In this document: positions 37,000-49,046 of the stretch, piece after piece
Layout: every line of letters begins with the position of its first letter
Numbering within the stretch: the stretch's first letter is position 1
Assembly: GCA_023614405.1 (NCBI GenBank)
Contig: CM042696.1
Location: 336,465,211 to 336,529,210, forward strand
Reading direction: 5' to 3'
DNA from: Avena insularis
Taxonomy: Eukaryota > Streptophyta > Magnoliopsida > Poales > Poaceae
DNA: 64,000 nt
The notes under the pieces: model-generated
The model's database searches: none
The model's input: only the letters and a program-made list of their open reading frames with translations
Told to the model about the DNA's origin: nothing
Made by a program: the position numbers and the translations under genes

Positions 37000-38650
37000 A
37001 AATGCAACATATAGTTCATCAGGATCTACAGAAATTTTGCGTTGTGTAACAGAGGCACGTATACCAATTTATTTTAATGAGTTTCATCGCAGTGCAATAT
37101 TAGTACTAGAGACAGTGCAAACAAACTACAGTGAAACAACTGTATTAGAATGTAATAGGCAGGGCAATTTGTGTTTACAATATAGTGCACCCATGTTGAA
37201 TGGTTGAAGAATTACTAGACACCTGGAAACTGTATTTCACCGCAGTCGTTTTTTTGTGTTACTACGTTATGTGACTTGTGTTGTAGGACACCTAAGTTTT
37301 GTTATTATCTTTATCAGTTATACAAAAATACTAGAAAACAATACATTTAAAAATGGTCGTGCAATGTTTCTTGATTGCCAGCAATATAGATAGATTCTAC
37401 CTGATCAAAAACTGTCAAGATTGAAAACAGAGCTATTGTATGATGAGGAGCAGTGAAAACAAAATTAAGCGAACTTTAATCCTATAAATTCCACTACATT
37501 GTTTTGTGTCTGACAGAAATATAATCAGAACTATATCTTTAACATTGAAATTCGTGCTCAGACGGAAGTTCAGTTAACCTAATTGTCGAACAGAACAATA
37601 TATTGCACTTGAATATTATAGCAATATTCAACGCAGTGTGATAGAACGTTCATAAGCAGTACAAATAACTATACGCTAACAAAGTTAAAGATTATAAAAA
37701 GAGCAGTGCATTGTGTGTTAACAAGGCAGTAATATGGTGCGGTAGAAAAGAAGGCCTTTTAGCAGCTTATCGTACGCAAAATGGACACTGTGCACTCGGT
37801 GAGCATAGTTACATTTCTATAGACAGTTGGATGGAATAATCACGGGCAGTGCAAATAACGATTAGAGAAGAAATCATTAAACAATGCAAAAAAAACAATG
37901 AAGTACTCGGTCACAAGGCAGTACACATCTATAAGAGCAGTGCACTATGTGTCTTGAAAGAAGTAGAATTTTTCAGTCTAGAAATTTATTAATCAGTTTA
38001 TCTGATGCATTATAGACCCTTTGTACTGCGTCAGCTCATCCGATACATTATAGACCCTTTGCACTGTCAATAGTATAGGCAGTCCTATATTTATTCACAA
38101 GGCAGTGCTTAGGTTCGCAGTCAGCTACGTCTATTGGAAGCAACTTTATGAAAAAATAAAATAAGCAGTGCAATTATTGGTACGAAGAAGTGCAGAAATA
38201 CAAAAGCAGTGCACTATGAATTGACGAGGCAGTAATACGTTGCCGTCAAAAAAATGTATTAAGCAGCCCATCCGACGCAATATGGACCCTGTGCACTGCC
38301 TGAGGTAAGTCATATATCGCTACGTCTGTAGCATAGGCAGTGCAATATACCTTTCGCGGGCAGTGCAAACACCGACTAGAGAAGAAAGTATACTACAATG
38401 TAAAGAGAGGTGCATTATTTGTTCACAGGGCAGTGCACACGCACAAGAGTAGACAAGAGCATAATACTATGTGTTAAGAAATCACCCTTTTCTCAGGTTT
38501 AGCGCAATCAGCTACATCTATAGTTACGGCTATAGTCTCGGCAGTGCGATATAATTGCCATAGGCAGTGTAAAGAACGAATAGAGAAGCATCCTTACGTA
38601 TATGTTTACAAGGAAGTGTATAGGTATAGACTTGAATAATCTCTTTGTTA
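37000..38650. repeat. Array III: GCAGTGCA-rich repeat with a loose period of about 500 bp
   Basis: GCAGTGCA or GCAGTGCAC recurs throughout, for example near 37090, 37704, 37850, 37938, 38166, 38205, 38336, 38369 and 38432. Longer similar blocks return at about 500 bp: CGCAAAATGGACACTGTGCA (about 37776) against CGCAATATGGACCCTGTGCA (about 38266), and GCAGTGCACTATG near 37938 and 38206. The sequence between cores differs from arrays II and V, so only the core is common. It lies upstream of gene C and downstream of the small acidic ORF. Confidence 0.8.
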
Positions 38651-38836
38651 TCTCGACGATTTCAAGCCACATGATAAACACAAACGTAAGATGAAATTTG
38701 TCTGACAGTAATATTCATATACACACGCATGGAAACAATATTGTATTGCAAATAAGCATCCTAATTAATACATTCCACAAACTTATGCTAAGAAGAGGAT
38801 ACTGTTGATCAATTTTTTTTCCTTGCATTGTTGAAT

Positions 38837-39232
38837 CTATGAGGAAATTGTATGATCCTTTTCTGTAGAAATTTCTAGGTCGACACCTTGTTCTTCTCCT
38901 GTGGTTGGTTCAACCACACCAGGATCATCATCTGAATCTTGATTTTGTGAACGAGGCTCTTGCTGATCCTTTTCCTCATCGTCTTCTTCTTCTTCTACCT
39001 GAGGTCCTTGTTGATTATCTGCTATTTCCGCTTCGGGCTCCACCGCTTCTTCGGCTACTCCTTCCTCCTGGATCTCCTCCTCCATTTGTTGTACTATTGG
39101 TGCGGGCAACTTAGATCTATGCGCGTAGCATCCCTTGGTTGATCGGAAAGGTGTAAAGCTGGCGGAGTTTGCTCCGTTTGGGTCTGGAGATAAGGGCAAA
39201 GGTGGGTGGTGTTGTTGGCGACGGTGAAACAT
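38837..39232 (-). CDS. Small acidic hypothetical protein (131 aa)
   Basis: An intact ORF runs from a true ATG at 39232 to a stop at 38837. The first 45 residues are basic and His/Pro-rich (MFHRRQQHHPPLPLSPDPNG). The rest is strongly acidic, with a Glu/Asp tract (PQVEEEEDDEEKDQQEP) and no hydrophobic segment. No family is recognised. A TATA-like box lies about 40 bp upstream. It sits between array III and the 3' end of gene B, on the same strand, and may be a separate small gene of the cassette. The composition would suit a histone- or protein-binding acidic tail, but that is a guess. A chance ORF in purine-rich sequence is possible. Confidence 0.5.
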   Translation of the reverse strand: MFHRRQQHHPPLPLSPDPNGANSASFTPFRSTKGCYAHRSKLPAPIVQQMEEEIQEEGVAEEAVEPEAEIADNQQGPQVEEEEDDEEKDQQEPRSQNQDSDDDPGVVEPTTGEEQGVDLEISTEKDHTISS

Positions 39233-39270
39233 TTTGGTTAGGTGTAGTTGCAGCTGGATAATGCTGAGGG

Positions 39271-39280
39271 CTATAAATAG
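39271..39280 (-). promoter_or_regulatory. TATA-like box upstream of the acidic ORF
   Basis: CTATTTATAG on the minus strand (CTATAAATAG on the plus strand) lies 39-48 bp before the ATG at 39232. The box is nearly symmetrical, and on the plus strand I see no gene it could serve. Confidence 0.5.
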
Positions 39281-41880
39281 AAATCCAGCGTTGCTAAATT
39301 TCCTGCATGGCGGGATAAATACATGTTAGTGGCGCGAAAGATTGATGAACTAATCGAGAAAGACGACGGAAAAGATTGATGAACTTATGGAGAAATACAT
39401 GATATGCTTGCTTTCCATGACAGCCAAGAAAAGGAAGCATACGGTATATCTAATGGTGGTTAATCCATAAGATTCAAATGGAATATCAAATGTCTTTTAC
39501 TGTAAACGCTTTCATTTTGAAAGTCGTTTAGTAGTTCATGGTCTGAACAACAATCAGTTTTGCATGTCGAACTCAGGTAGGTTAGTTATGTACAAAACTC
39601 TTATTGTAAACACGGAAGTGCAGATAGTGCATATATATTTGCATATGGCACGGTGGTGCCTATGTAATACACGGGGATAAGTTGTTTTTCTTTACCACAG
39701 TGAACTGCACTGCTTGGAAAACAGCAACTCTACTGCTACATAATAAACAAATTAATTCGTTGTTTTGTATAACACCACAGTATACAACATCGTTGTTTAT
39801 TTTCAGCTCAACTTAGGTGCTAAAGCTCTCAGTTCTTCCGGTAGTTCATCTTTTGCTTTGTTGGCCTCGGAGAACAGTGCCCAGAACAGATACTCCTCCA
39901 TGACTGAGCTCGCGTCCATCTGGTCGAATGGTTCAAACGAATCAAGAAAATATTTTGTTAATGTCAATCAAAAATTTGTATTTGGTAAAACTTTTGATTC
40001 AAAACTAGCATTACTTACATCTTTGAGGTCATGTACAAGTTGAATGTTGTTGTAGTTCTCAATGCTCTTTAGAATCCAAAAAACCATTCATGTCTTCAAC
40101 TCCTCCTTTGTGTACCTTCACATGTTTTGATCTAGATACAATATTTCCCCACTTTGGAAGCTTGTTCTTCGGGTAGAGTTTGTCAACGAGCTTGTCAAAT
40201 CTCTTTAGCTGAAAAAACCAGTATGTAGATCATAGTTAGTGACATAATTTTTTTTCAAATTATGCAGATTGTCTTTAGCTGTATTATAAAGTTATAAATG
40301 TAAAAAAACACACCATTTTTTCTCCAATTTGATTGTGGTAAGCTGTTTTAGACAATCCTCTTCTCTGTGTTCTGTAATCCCGTGTGTCAATAACTTCAAC
40401 GCGACCACCTTGGGGTAGTTGTTTAGGATGTAAGTAGACACGTGATTATCAAATGACACAGGCAGAAATATTTGTGATGGGCAAGGAAAACAATAACATT
40501 GATTATATGTTATAAATGAAAATACGAAATATTTCTATATGTTATTAATGAGTTATGTATTAAAAAATTACCATCTTAGCTTTGCTCAAATCTGCATTTC
40601 CAATTAGAAGTTTGAACTGTTCAATCTTGAAGAAGGCTTCAAACTGATAAATTTCGTCTTGTCCTCCAAGATTTGTGAAATTCTCCTTTTTCCCAATGTC
40701 ACATAAACGAGCAACTCCTAGTGGCAGTACTATCCTTCGATTCCTGAATAGACATTTGTAGTTCGGGATACTGCGCCAGCTTGAAATTATGAAGTTCATC
40801 ATGTCATCATCTAGATTGCCTTTTCCATTGAAACATGCTGCAAGCCTTGCTGTAGTCCAATATTTTGGTATTTCTAGACCTTGTTTTAGAGTTGACGAAT
40901 ATTTCACCATAACCAGCCTGAGATTTTCCACAGACAAACGAAAAAAAGGATTAAATATAAAAACTGGGATCCATGCTTGTGTGAAAACATACACATATAT
41001 TTTACTAAAGGAATCCACAAAGCATAGTTTGGTGCTTACTCTTCATTCTTCTCCAGAAAATCCTTGCTTAGTACCAATCTACGAGCAACCGCGGCATCTC
41101 CCTTATATTTAAACGTGGGAGGGACATACACAGGCAACTTAAGTTTTAAGATGTTTTGTAGAGGTCTCTTGTAAGATTTGATATTATCTGGGGAATTGTG
41201 ACCAAGAGCCTTGCTCCTTGTAACAGGTGTTCTTAATCCTTGCTCTGGCAACGAAAATGTTTTAGTTCCATCTTCTCCCTGGTGTTGTGATCCGATACAC
41301 GAGGTGTCCGTATTGTCAATCTGTGTTCTAACATCAGTTGTGTCATGCAGATGTCTTTTCTGAATTGCTTTTTCAACAACAGCGACCTCATGGTTAGAGG
41401 AACCTTCTTTGTGAGCAATTTCTGGTAACAACATGGTCACACCTGCAACAATATTCGTAAAAATTGTGTTATTTCATCTGTACATGTTATTAATGTAAAA
41501 AACATCATCTAATGTAAAAACCAAGCATCTTGACATAATGTGACAGTACCATTGTTGAACTGAGTGGGTAACATGTCTTCCTCGGCTCCTACTGCGTCTT
41601 TGTTCCATCCTTGTGCTTGTTGAGATGAGTTTCCTCCTGCATCATTATTACAAGTAGTTTTCCTGTCAAGCCCACTAGTAATTTTGCCATTAACAACATA
41701 TCTACAGAATACAATAATACCATTGCTTAGTCGTGCCATTGATGGTTGTTGGTCAGTTTCAAATTGCTTGGAATTGTCTACTCCTTCTCCTGTAGTATGC
41801 ATTGTAATTGGTGTCGGTGTCGCCATGCACGCAAAACAACTCTAAATAACACATTAAAAATATCAGTAAAAAATATAAAA

Positions 41881-41896
41881 AAATGGACAAATTGTT
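41881..41896. repeat. LINE target-site duplication, left copy
   Basis: AAATGGACAAATTGTT. The partner at 46337-46352 differs at one base (A for C). The length is typical of L1-type target-primed insertion. Confidence 0.88.
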
Positions 41897-42142
41897 TTTT
41901 TTCCATACAATCCCCCAGGAAGAGGGATCGGGTTCCATTATCATCAGACAACGGAATAACAACCACACATAACGGCATAGTACTGACCCACCTAGGGGGT
42001 CAAAACGGGAAAGCAAGAGTTCAACTTACACACTAAACAGACTAGACAGAAATCAAGAAGGAGGCCGGAGCATAAGAACACCGCCCTCGGGCTAGTGGAA
42101 ACCGTCCAGGCGAAAGCCAACACCAGCTTCATGTAGCCCCTT

Positions 42143-45100
42143 TTATCTTCCAGTTTTCCTTCTTTTCTCCCTCCCCCTTTCCAGTTCCGGAGCTTCATGA
42201 CCACGATCTCCAGGAATTGCAGGCAGTCCCAGGAAAGGAACAGGGGCCACATCCATAGCCGCCACATCAGCCAACGCATTCTGTTGAAGAGCATCTGCAC
42301 CAGCTTGCAACATCGCCCGGTCATCCTCCCCATGCAACCCTGCCCAATAACGAATGAACACACAGGCATATATGACCAAATCAACAAGTGAGTTAATGAG
42401 TTTTTTTTCAAAGCAAGCTCTATTCCTAAGCTTCCACATAGCCCAACATATAGCCGCCACCACCGTAATCTGCACATTCCTACTAACCCCCACATACTGA
42501 GAAGCCCACCAAAAATACTGGGAAAAAGAACTAGGTCTATTCACGACACCAACAGCTCTGGCAACCACCCCCCAAACATATTTAGCAGCCACACACGAAA
42601 AAAACAAGTGCCCAATGCTCTCATCCTTCCTACAAAACCTACAAGTAAAATCTCCAACCCAATTTTTTCTTCTCATGTTGTCTTTGGTGAGAATAGCATT
42701 ATGCCAGATAAGCCACAACCAAATCTTAATCTTCAAGGGAATTTTAGCCTTCCACAGATGTTTAAAACTTCTATCAATCCCCACATTCGACAGACGTGTA
42801 TACATTGACTTAACAGAAAACTTGCCAGATTTACTCCACATCCACACTGGCCTGTCCTTTTCCTGATTCAAACTCACCCCAGACAACAACTTTCTCATCT
42901 GCTCCTGATGATTCAACCCATCAGTATCCAACCATCTCCTAAAGGAGAGACTCCAGCCTTTTTTCGCCATGTCTGCCACTGTGATTCTTTGGTTCTGACA
43001 AATATCAAATAAATCAGGGAACCTATCTTTCAGGGGTGAGTCCAAACACCAAGCATCGTGCCAGAAATCAGTCAATTCCCCATTACCAATCTTCATTCTC
43101 CTACCAGCCAAATAGAAGTCCCTAATCTTGATCAAATCCTGCCAACATGGAGAATCACTTTGCCTGTGTTTCACATTACTAATCCCACCTTTCTTCAAAT
43201 ATTTTTTTCTCACAAAAACTTGCCAGGGACCCTCCTCAGCTTCGAGGAGCCACCACCACTTACATAACAAACAAATGTTAAAAAGCCTAATATTTTTAAT
43301 CCCCAGTCCACCTTTTTTCCTGGGGCTACACACATACTTCCATTTAACCAGATGATATTTCTTCTTCCCCACTTTCCCATACCAAAAGAAGGCTCTAGTC
43401 TGTTTCTCAATTTCTTCCACATTGGACCTATGTAGGAGAAACATAGTCATAGGGTAAACAGCCACACTGGATACACAAGAAGTGATTTTAACATGCCTCC
43501 CTCCCAGGGACAAAGCTCCCCCCATCCAACCATCTAACTTGTTCTTCAACCTATCACCAATAAAGCCCATTTAAGCCACTGTACATCTCCTGCTACAAAC
43601 CGGCAAACCCAAATATTTAATAGGCCAGCTACCCTTCTGACAGTTAAACATCTCAGCATAATTGGATAGTTCCTCCTCATCCTCTAACACCATCATCACC
43701 TCACTCTTCTCAAAGTTAATCTTGAGACCAGACATGGATTCAAACAAATATAACAACAATTTCAAGTTTCTAGCCCCCTCAGGATCATCCTTAATAAACA
43801 GAATGGTATCATCAGCATATTGTAAAATGGCAATCCCTTTATCAAACAAATTATCAACCAAACCTGTAAACAACCCACCAGCCTGAGCATTAAACACCAT
43901 CTTAGCCAAACATTCCCCTGCCAAATTGAACAAAAAAGGAGAGAAGGGATCCCCTTGCCTAACCCCCTTAAAACTGCCAAAGTAAGGACCAGTTTCCCCA
44001 TTGACCTTAACGCGAGAGTACCACGAGTCACGGCACTTTTTAACCAAATCATCCAATCATCACTAAAACCTTTACGCTTACAACAATAGAACAGAAAGTC
44101 GATTAACCTTGTCATAGGCTTTTTCAAAGTCAATTTTCAAAACCACACCCTTTGCTTCCGACTTTTGATTCTTTCAAAATCTCATGTAATAAAGTCACCC
44201 CATCCGCAATAAACCTCCCTTTAATAAAAGCGATCGACAAGTATCAATTAGTTTCCCCATCACAAAGCTCGATTCTAATCGAGTTTTGGTAAAAATCTTA
44301 AACAACACCTGGAGCAGACAAATAGGCCTATACTTCTGAATCCTATCAGCATCATCACCTTTTGGCAGCAGAGTAATCACACCATAGTTAATGCTTCTCA
44401 AATCAATCTTATGAGCAAAGAAATCATCAAACACAGCCATAACATCTGTTTTAATAACTACCCAACAATGTTGATAGAATTCAATAGGAATCCCATCAGG
44501 AACAGCAGCCTTATTTTTCTCCATCTGATCAATAACCTCTTTAACCTCTTTCTCAGTAAAGGGCACTCCCATTTTCTCCCTATCTTCATCATTAAGTTTC
44601 TCCCAGTCCTGCCAATTGTCATCTGCAAGCCTAATAGAAAACCCACCAGCAGGCCCAAACAAAGTTTTATAATAACTAGTGGCATGCTTCAGGAGATCAC
44701 AGGTCCCCTGAATCTCATTCTCCCCATCTTTCATTGAAAAAATCATTTTCTTTCTCCTCACCCCATTAGCAATCCTATGAAAATATTCATTATTATTATC
44801 ACCTCTCAGCAACCAATTATCCCTCGACCTTTGCTGCCAAAATCTCTCCTCATTTTCATACACCTCAAGCAACACTTTCTGAATAACTGCTTTTCTTTTA
44901 AGTTGTTCAGTAGTAAGCAAAGTCAATTCCTCAATGTTTTCGAGTTCCTGCAACTCCTCCACCAACCTCTTCTTCCTTTTCTTTTCCTCCCCCCTTAAAT
45001 GGACACCCCAACCTTTCAAATCATTTCTGACATTTTTAAGTTTTTTCTGCAACCTATCAAGACTGTTCTTGCCATTCACACGTTTTTTCCAAACTTTTTC

Positions 45101-45876
45101 CACCCTGGTCAAAAAGCCATCACACTGTAACCAGCTTTTCTCAAAACTGAATTCTCTACCCCCTGATTCCTGCCCTTCCATAGTATCCAGGATCAAAGGA
45201 CTATGATCAGAAACCTCTCTAGACAACTTGTGTACTGTAGTAAGAGGAAACAGCTTCTCCCATTCTTTACAAACTAAGATTCTATCTAGTTTCTCCAAAG
45301 TCGGAATTTTCTGGTTGTTGGACCAAGTAAACTGCCCACCAGACATGATGATCTCTCTTAACCCATAAGCATTGATAATCGAATTAAACATGTGTCCCCA
45401 CTTGTTCAAAACATGACCTTTATTCTTTTCAGAAACACATTTGATCACATTAAAATCGCCACCCACCAACAAAGGAATAGTTTGATCCTGACAAACCTCA
45501 GCTAACTCAACCAAAAACTCCTCTTTATTCTCCTCTTGTGCAGCCCCATACACAATCACGGATGCCACTGAATCTGTTTCAAAACATCAAACACCTTCAT
45601 CTTAACATGAAACTTGCCCACAGACACACCAATCTGAGTCAATTTAGAGGAACGTAGGCCCCCCAAAATGCCTCCAGACTTTCCAACAGATGGCAACCAA
45701 CTCTAGGAGAATTGATTCATAGGATCAAGCCTCCTGAAAAAAGCCTCAGAATAATCTTTCTTAATAGTTTCCTGTAAACCAATAAAATCCACCCTCTCCT
45801 GTCTCAATAGACTATTCAGATAAGCACCTGCACCTTTCTTCCCCACACCCCTAATATTCAAAATAGCACCTATCAT
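42143..45876 (-). pseudogene. LINE ORF2: endonuclease, reverse transcriptase, zinc-binding C-terminus
   Basis: It starts MIGAILNIRGVGKKGAGAYL at 45876. The apurinic endonuclease-like domain follows (VDFIGLQETIKK; PLLVGGDFNVIK; FTWSNN; SDHSPLIL near 45200). Reverse transcriptase spans about 44650-43620, with FIKGRFIADG, VLKIDFEKAYDKV, GVRQGDPFSPFLFNL and the catalytic YADD (QYADDTILF near 43820). The C-terminal zf-RVT region has CRFCRKDESIGHLFFSC near 42620. Breaks: a stop near 45703, a frame loss between 45568 and about 45640, two frame slips in 44030-44250 and a stop near 43571. The length of about 1240 codons is normal for plant L1 ORF2. Confidence 0.92.
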
Positions 45877-46319
45877 AATACAGATTTTCTCTCTCTTGTT
45901 CCAGTCACAATACCACTCATAGGGTGATAATTGTGAACCTTCACAGCAGCAGCCTTTAACTTTCTCTCCCTCATAACAGAACCACTTCTCAACTTTTTCT
46001 TTTGTTTCCTAGAAACCACAGGAGTGAAGTCTTCCTCATCATTACTAACATCCTTCCAATCCAGAAACAAAACCTTCTCATTCAGATCAGGAGCACATTC
46101 ATTCACTACCTGCCTCCTATCCTGTAAACTATGTCTAGCAATCTCTAATTCTTTCAAAGAGTTAATATGTTCCAAAGATATAGAAGAAGCATCAATCCCC
46201 ATTTCCAACGCTCTATGCATAATAATATCATCATCCAGAACAGCAAAAGAATTATGTAAAGTTAGATTTGTACCTGAAAGATCTCTAGAATTTTGCTGAG
46301 CCAAATGCCCTTCAGCCAT
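45873..46319 (-). pseudogene. LINE ORF1 C-terminal part
   Basis: A 148-codon frame starts MAEGHLAQQNSRDLSG with only 17 bp before the insertion edge. It is short for a plant L1 ORF1 and lacks the RRM-like and zinc-knuckle parts, so it is probably the C-terminal remainder after 5' truncation. It is rich in Lys/Arg near its end (SRKQKKKLRSGSVMRERK). Its stop codon TGA overlaps the ORF2 start as ATGA (45873-45876), a layout that would suit stop-and-restart translation. Confidence 0.7.
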
Positions 46320-46336
46320 GTTTCTAGCACCACCTT

Positions 46337-46352
46337 AAATGGAAAAATTGTT
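46337..46352. repeat. LINE target-site duplication, right copy
   Basis: AAATGGAAAAATTGTT, the partner of 41881-41896, lies just outside the 5' end of the LINE. Confidence 0.88.
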
Positions 46353-48834
46353 ACATTACACTTCTATTTCATATATTCTTATTTGTATGTGCTCATGTGA
46401 TGGAAGTTGCTAAATACACGTCTAAAATATACGAACCTGTTCATCCAAGGCTCTTGCGGTGACAATGTCGTGCTCCTCTTCTGGTGCTGCTATATTTTTT
46501 CCGTCCATGTACATGATTCCTCTATCGTCAAAATTCCAGGGCGTGTTATTATCAGCTGAATCCATTTTATCCACTGTTACCGCTGCTGACTTGCCTGTAG
46601 CAGAGCACTCGTTCCCAACATTATGCTCATGAGTTGCTACCTCGGCTGTATGCTTTGATTGATTGATTCGACTGGTGCCTGAAATGTTTGCAACGTTGGT
46701 GAGGTCATTCTCGTATCTATCAAAACATCTCAGCACTTCAGTTGCACACTGATGGGATGCTCGAAAGTAGTTAGCCATTGCTTCCAGTTTACTTCTTTTC
46801 ATGTCCATGTGCTTCTTGGTAAGTTCTTCATATATCGTTGCAGCATTTGTATCATCAGTGATGATTTCATCACCTGGTTCTTCCTCTAGCAGTATATCTA
46901 TATACTGGTCCATGTATTGATCTAGCCTCTGGGACTTTTTTCCTGAACCCTGTAATTCTATGTTAGAAGTTGAGGTTATCTTGTTATAATTAGTTTCTGC
47001 CACAGGAGGATTCAAATAATATCTCCTTTCGTCACAACTTTTCAACTACAAATAGTAGATAAATATTATTTTCATGGATCATGAATAACTGTCAGAAGGG
47101 GTAATTTTAAAATATTTGATTTGCTAGAATAATTTTTTAAATGAAGCAAGATGAGGTCAAGTAGAATACTTATGTTCAGTCATCCCCACCTCTCTTTGTC
47201 AATGACATCCGCTTTCAATACAACAAGCATATCTGATTTGTCCAGATATTTGACTATAGGTGTTTCTTTTGTCATAAGTGATTTTCTGCACTTGAGTGAA
47301 TCCAGATATATTATTAGAGGAAGGACTGCGCAACCTTCGGCAACACATTGATTCATATCATCAACATGAAACTTTAGTGCCGCCCTCTTGATCTCGTTAA
47401 TTACAAGCTGGCAAAAGTCCATTTTCCAGAGTTCTCAATATAAAGGCTTTTCACTACCCCAACTTCTCAGCTGATGTGGTTGTTTAAACCTGGACATATC
47501 AATTTTGTGCAAATTACAAATATTATGCATTTCATAGTAAACTTGTCTGTTGCACCCTTTTTGATATGACTGATCAGGTGTTCATCGTTGCAGTGTCCCT
47601 ATCTCCCAAACCAAGTTTCTTCTTAAGCCACCGTAGAGCAAAGGTATCGCCAGCTTCTAAAGGCCGAGGCACCTTTATACTGCCGTTGGGTAGACCAAGG
47701 ACAGAATGCGCTGCATCTGCTGTCAGAGCTATCGTCCTATCACCGGCAAACTCCATTTTCAGAATTTCTACATCAATCTTCTTGTATAGCTTAATGATCA
47801 GGGGCCTACTAATGTTTGAATCCAGCTTGTATTCCAGGATGAAACCCCAGCCCATCTTCACTAGCTCTACTTTCTGGATATCATTCAAATCATGTTTAAT
47901 CAATATGTTGAGCTCTTTGAGAAAGCACCTTACTGTATAATTTGATCCAGTCTAACTACGGGGCTTCTTCTTGTCCCTCGTATATTTTTCAATTGCCATC
48001 ACTTGATTATTGGATATATCCTAGTAGTTTACGGAAAACAATGTATCAAATATTTGTAAATTTATTTCTAAATTTCTTAGTACGGACTGTAGTCTCGATT
48101 AAGGAATATGACATACATTAATACTACGTAAGCTTACCATGACACCATTATTATGGTCGTTCGGACTACCATGTTGTTCTCCACCAATCTTTCGTTTTTT
48201 CTTACCTACACTGCCTTTAATTTTTGAACCTATTTTGCGTTTCTTTTTCAGCTCCAGCTTTATTTTGTAATTCTAAATATTCCTATTAAGTTCATTTCTG
48301 ATACATCAAACTCATCATCAGTCTGTGCCATACCCTCTGAAGATTCTCCATCGCTAGCACTGCAAGAGCTCATTTTTCCCTGGTGGAAAAAACGTACCAA
48401 TCTTATTACACGTTTTAATTTTTGAACCGAGCACCTGAAGCACTTCAATTCAATGTTCTTAATTTAAAATTTAAATTGTAACTACACCTAGCTGTACAGT
48501 ATAACATCAAATTGCAGAATAGGACACGTGCAAGTTCAAGTAGTTATAAAATTATGCATGCAATAAAAACTGAGAAAAAAATTATACTAACCATAACGCA
48601 TTAATAATCATTCATTGAATATCAAAATTGACTTGAAGTAACAGTAAAATGTAATTTATTGAAGCTGATCCTACTTGTGAAAAATATTATAAATGTTGTC
48701 CGAGTGCATAATAAATATATTTTCTATTTACCAGACGATTTATACAACCGGATTTCTCATAGAAAAAAATATAATGTAGTAATGAAATATTAGATATAGA
48801 AAGCTAGGGTTCCGATATTTAAATTTTACTAATC

Positions 48835-48910
48835 TATTCCCTCCGTCCTAAAAAGGATGTCACAAATTAGTTTGAATTTGGATGTATCTATATACTAAAT
48901 AGTGTCTAGA
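48835..48910. mobile_element. Stowaway-type MITE remnant (left end only)
   Basis: TATTCCCTCCGTCCTAAAA starts here and is followed by TTTGAATTTGGATGTATC, the left arm of a common Triticeae Stowaway (Tc1/Mariner) MITE. The matching right arm ending GGACGGAGGGAG is not found nearby, so it is truncated. It lies in the 5' intron of gene B. The rest of 48374-49046 holds no other feature I can support. Confidence 0.65.
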
Positions 48911-49046
48911 ATTGTATTTCGCTGAAACAAGATTGAAAAACTAATTTAGACTATAATAGTATTTCCTTTTATCACGGACTTGATCTTAGTACCAAGGTTT
49001 CGATAGTATGGACGATGAATCAATGATTCTACAAGGAAATCTTTGC

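Larger units (their letters stand above)
41897..46336 (-). mobile_element. L1-type LINE retrotransposon, 5'-truncated, in an intron of gene B
   Basis: A 4.4-kb insertion lies between 16-bp direct repeats (41881-41896 and 46337-46352). On the minus strand it starts within ORF1, carries ORF2 and ends in a short A8 tail (T run at 41895-41902). It interrupts the intron between gene B exons ending at 46437 and starting near 41840, in the same orientation as the gene. The stops and frameshifts in ORF2 mean it cannot move now. Confidence 0.93.
39803..48373 (-). pseudogene. Ulp1-like gene B, split by a LINE and frame-broken
   Basis: The exon with ATG 48373 (MSSCSASDGESSEGMAQTDD) follows the acceptor CCACCAG. 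Next come a doubled basic stretch (LELKKKRKIGSKIKG, GKKKRKIGG) that looks like a bipartite NLS, and the shared N-terminal domain (MGWGFILEYKLDSNISRP, VLGLPNGSIKVPRP; 47574-47960). AVLPLIIYLDSL is near 47320, then polar exons (46437-47045; 41038-41840). The peptidase part has exon 40574-40919, FLPVSFDNHVSTYI then GGRVEVIDTR (about 40335-40470) and a tail DELPEELRALAPKLS. Lesions: TAG near 47955, a frame slip in the NLS exon, AA instead of AG at the peptidase acceptor, a frame slip after NNYP, and an extra T at about 40075. There the catalytic Cys position reads Gly. His and Asp seem kept. Confidence 0.68.
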
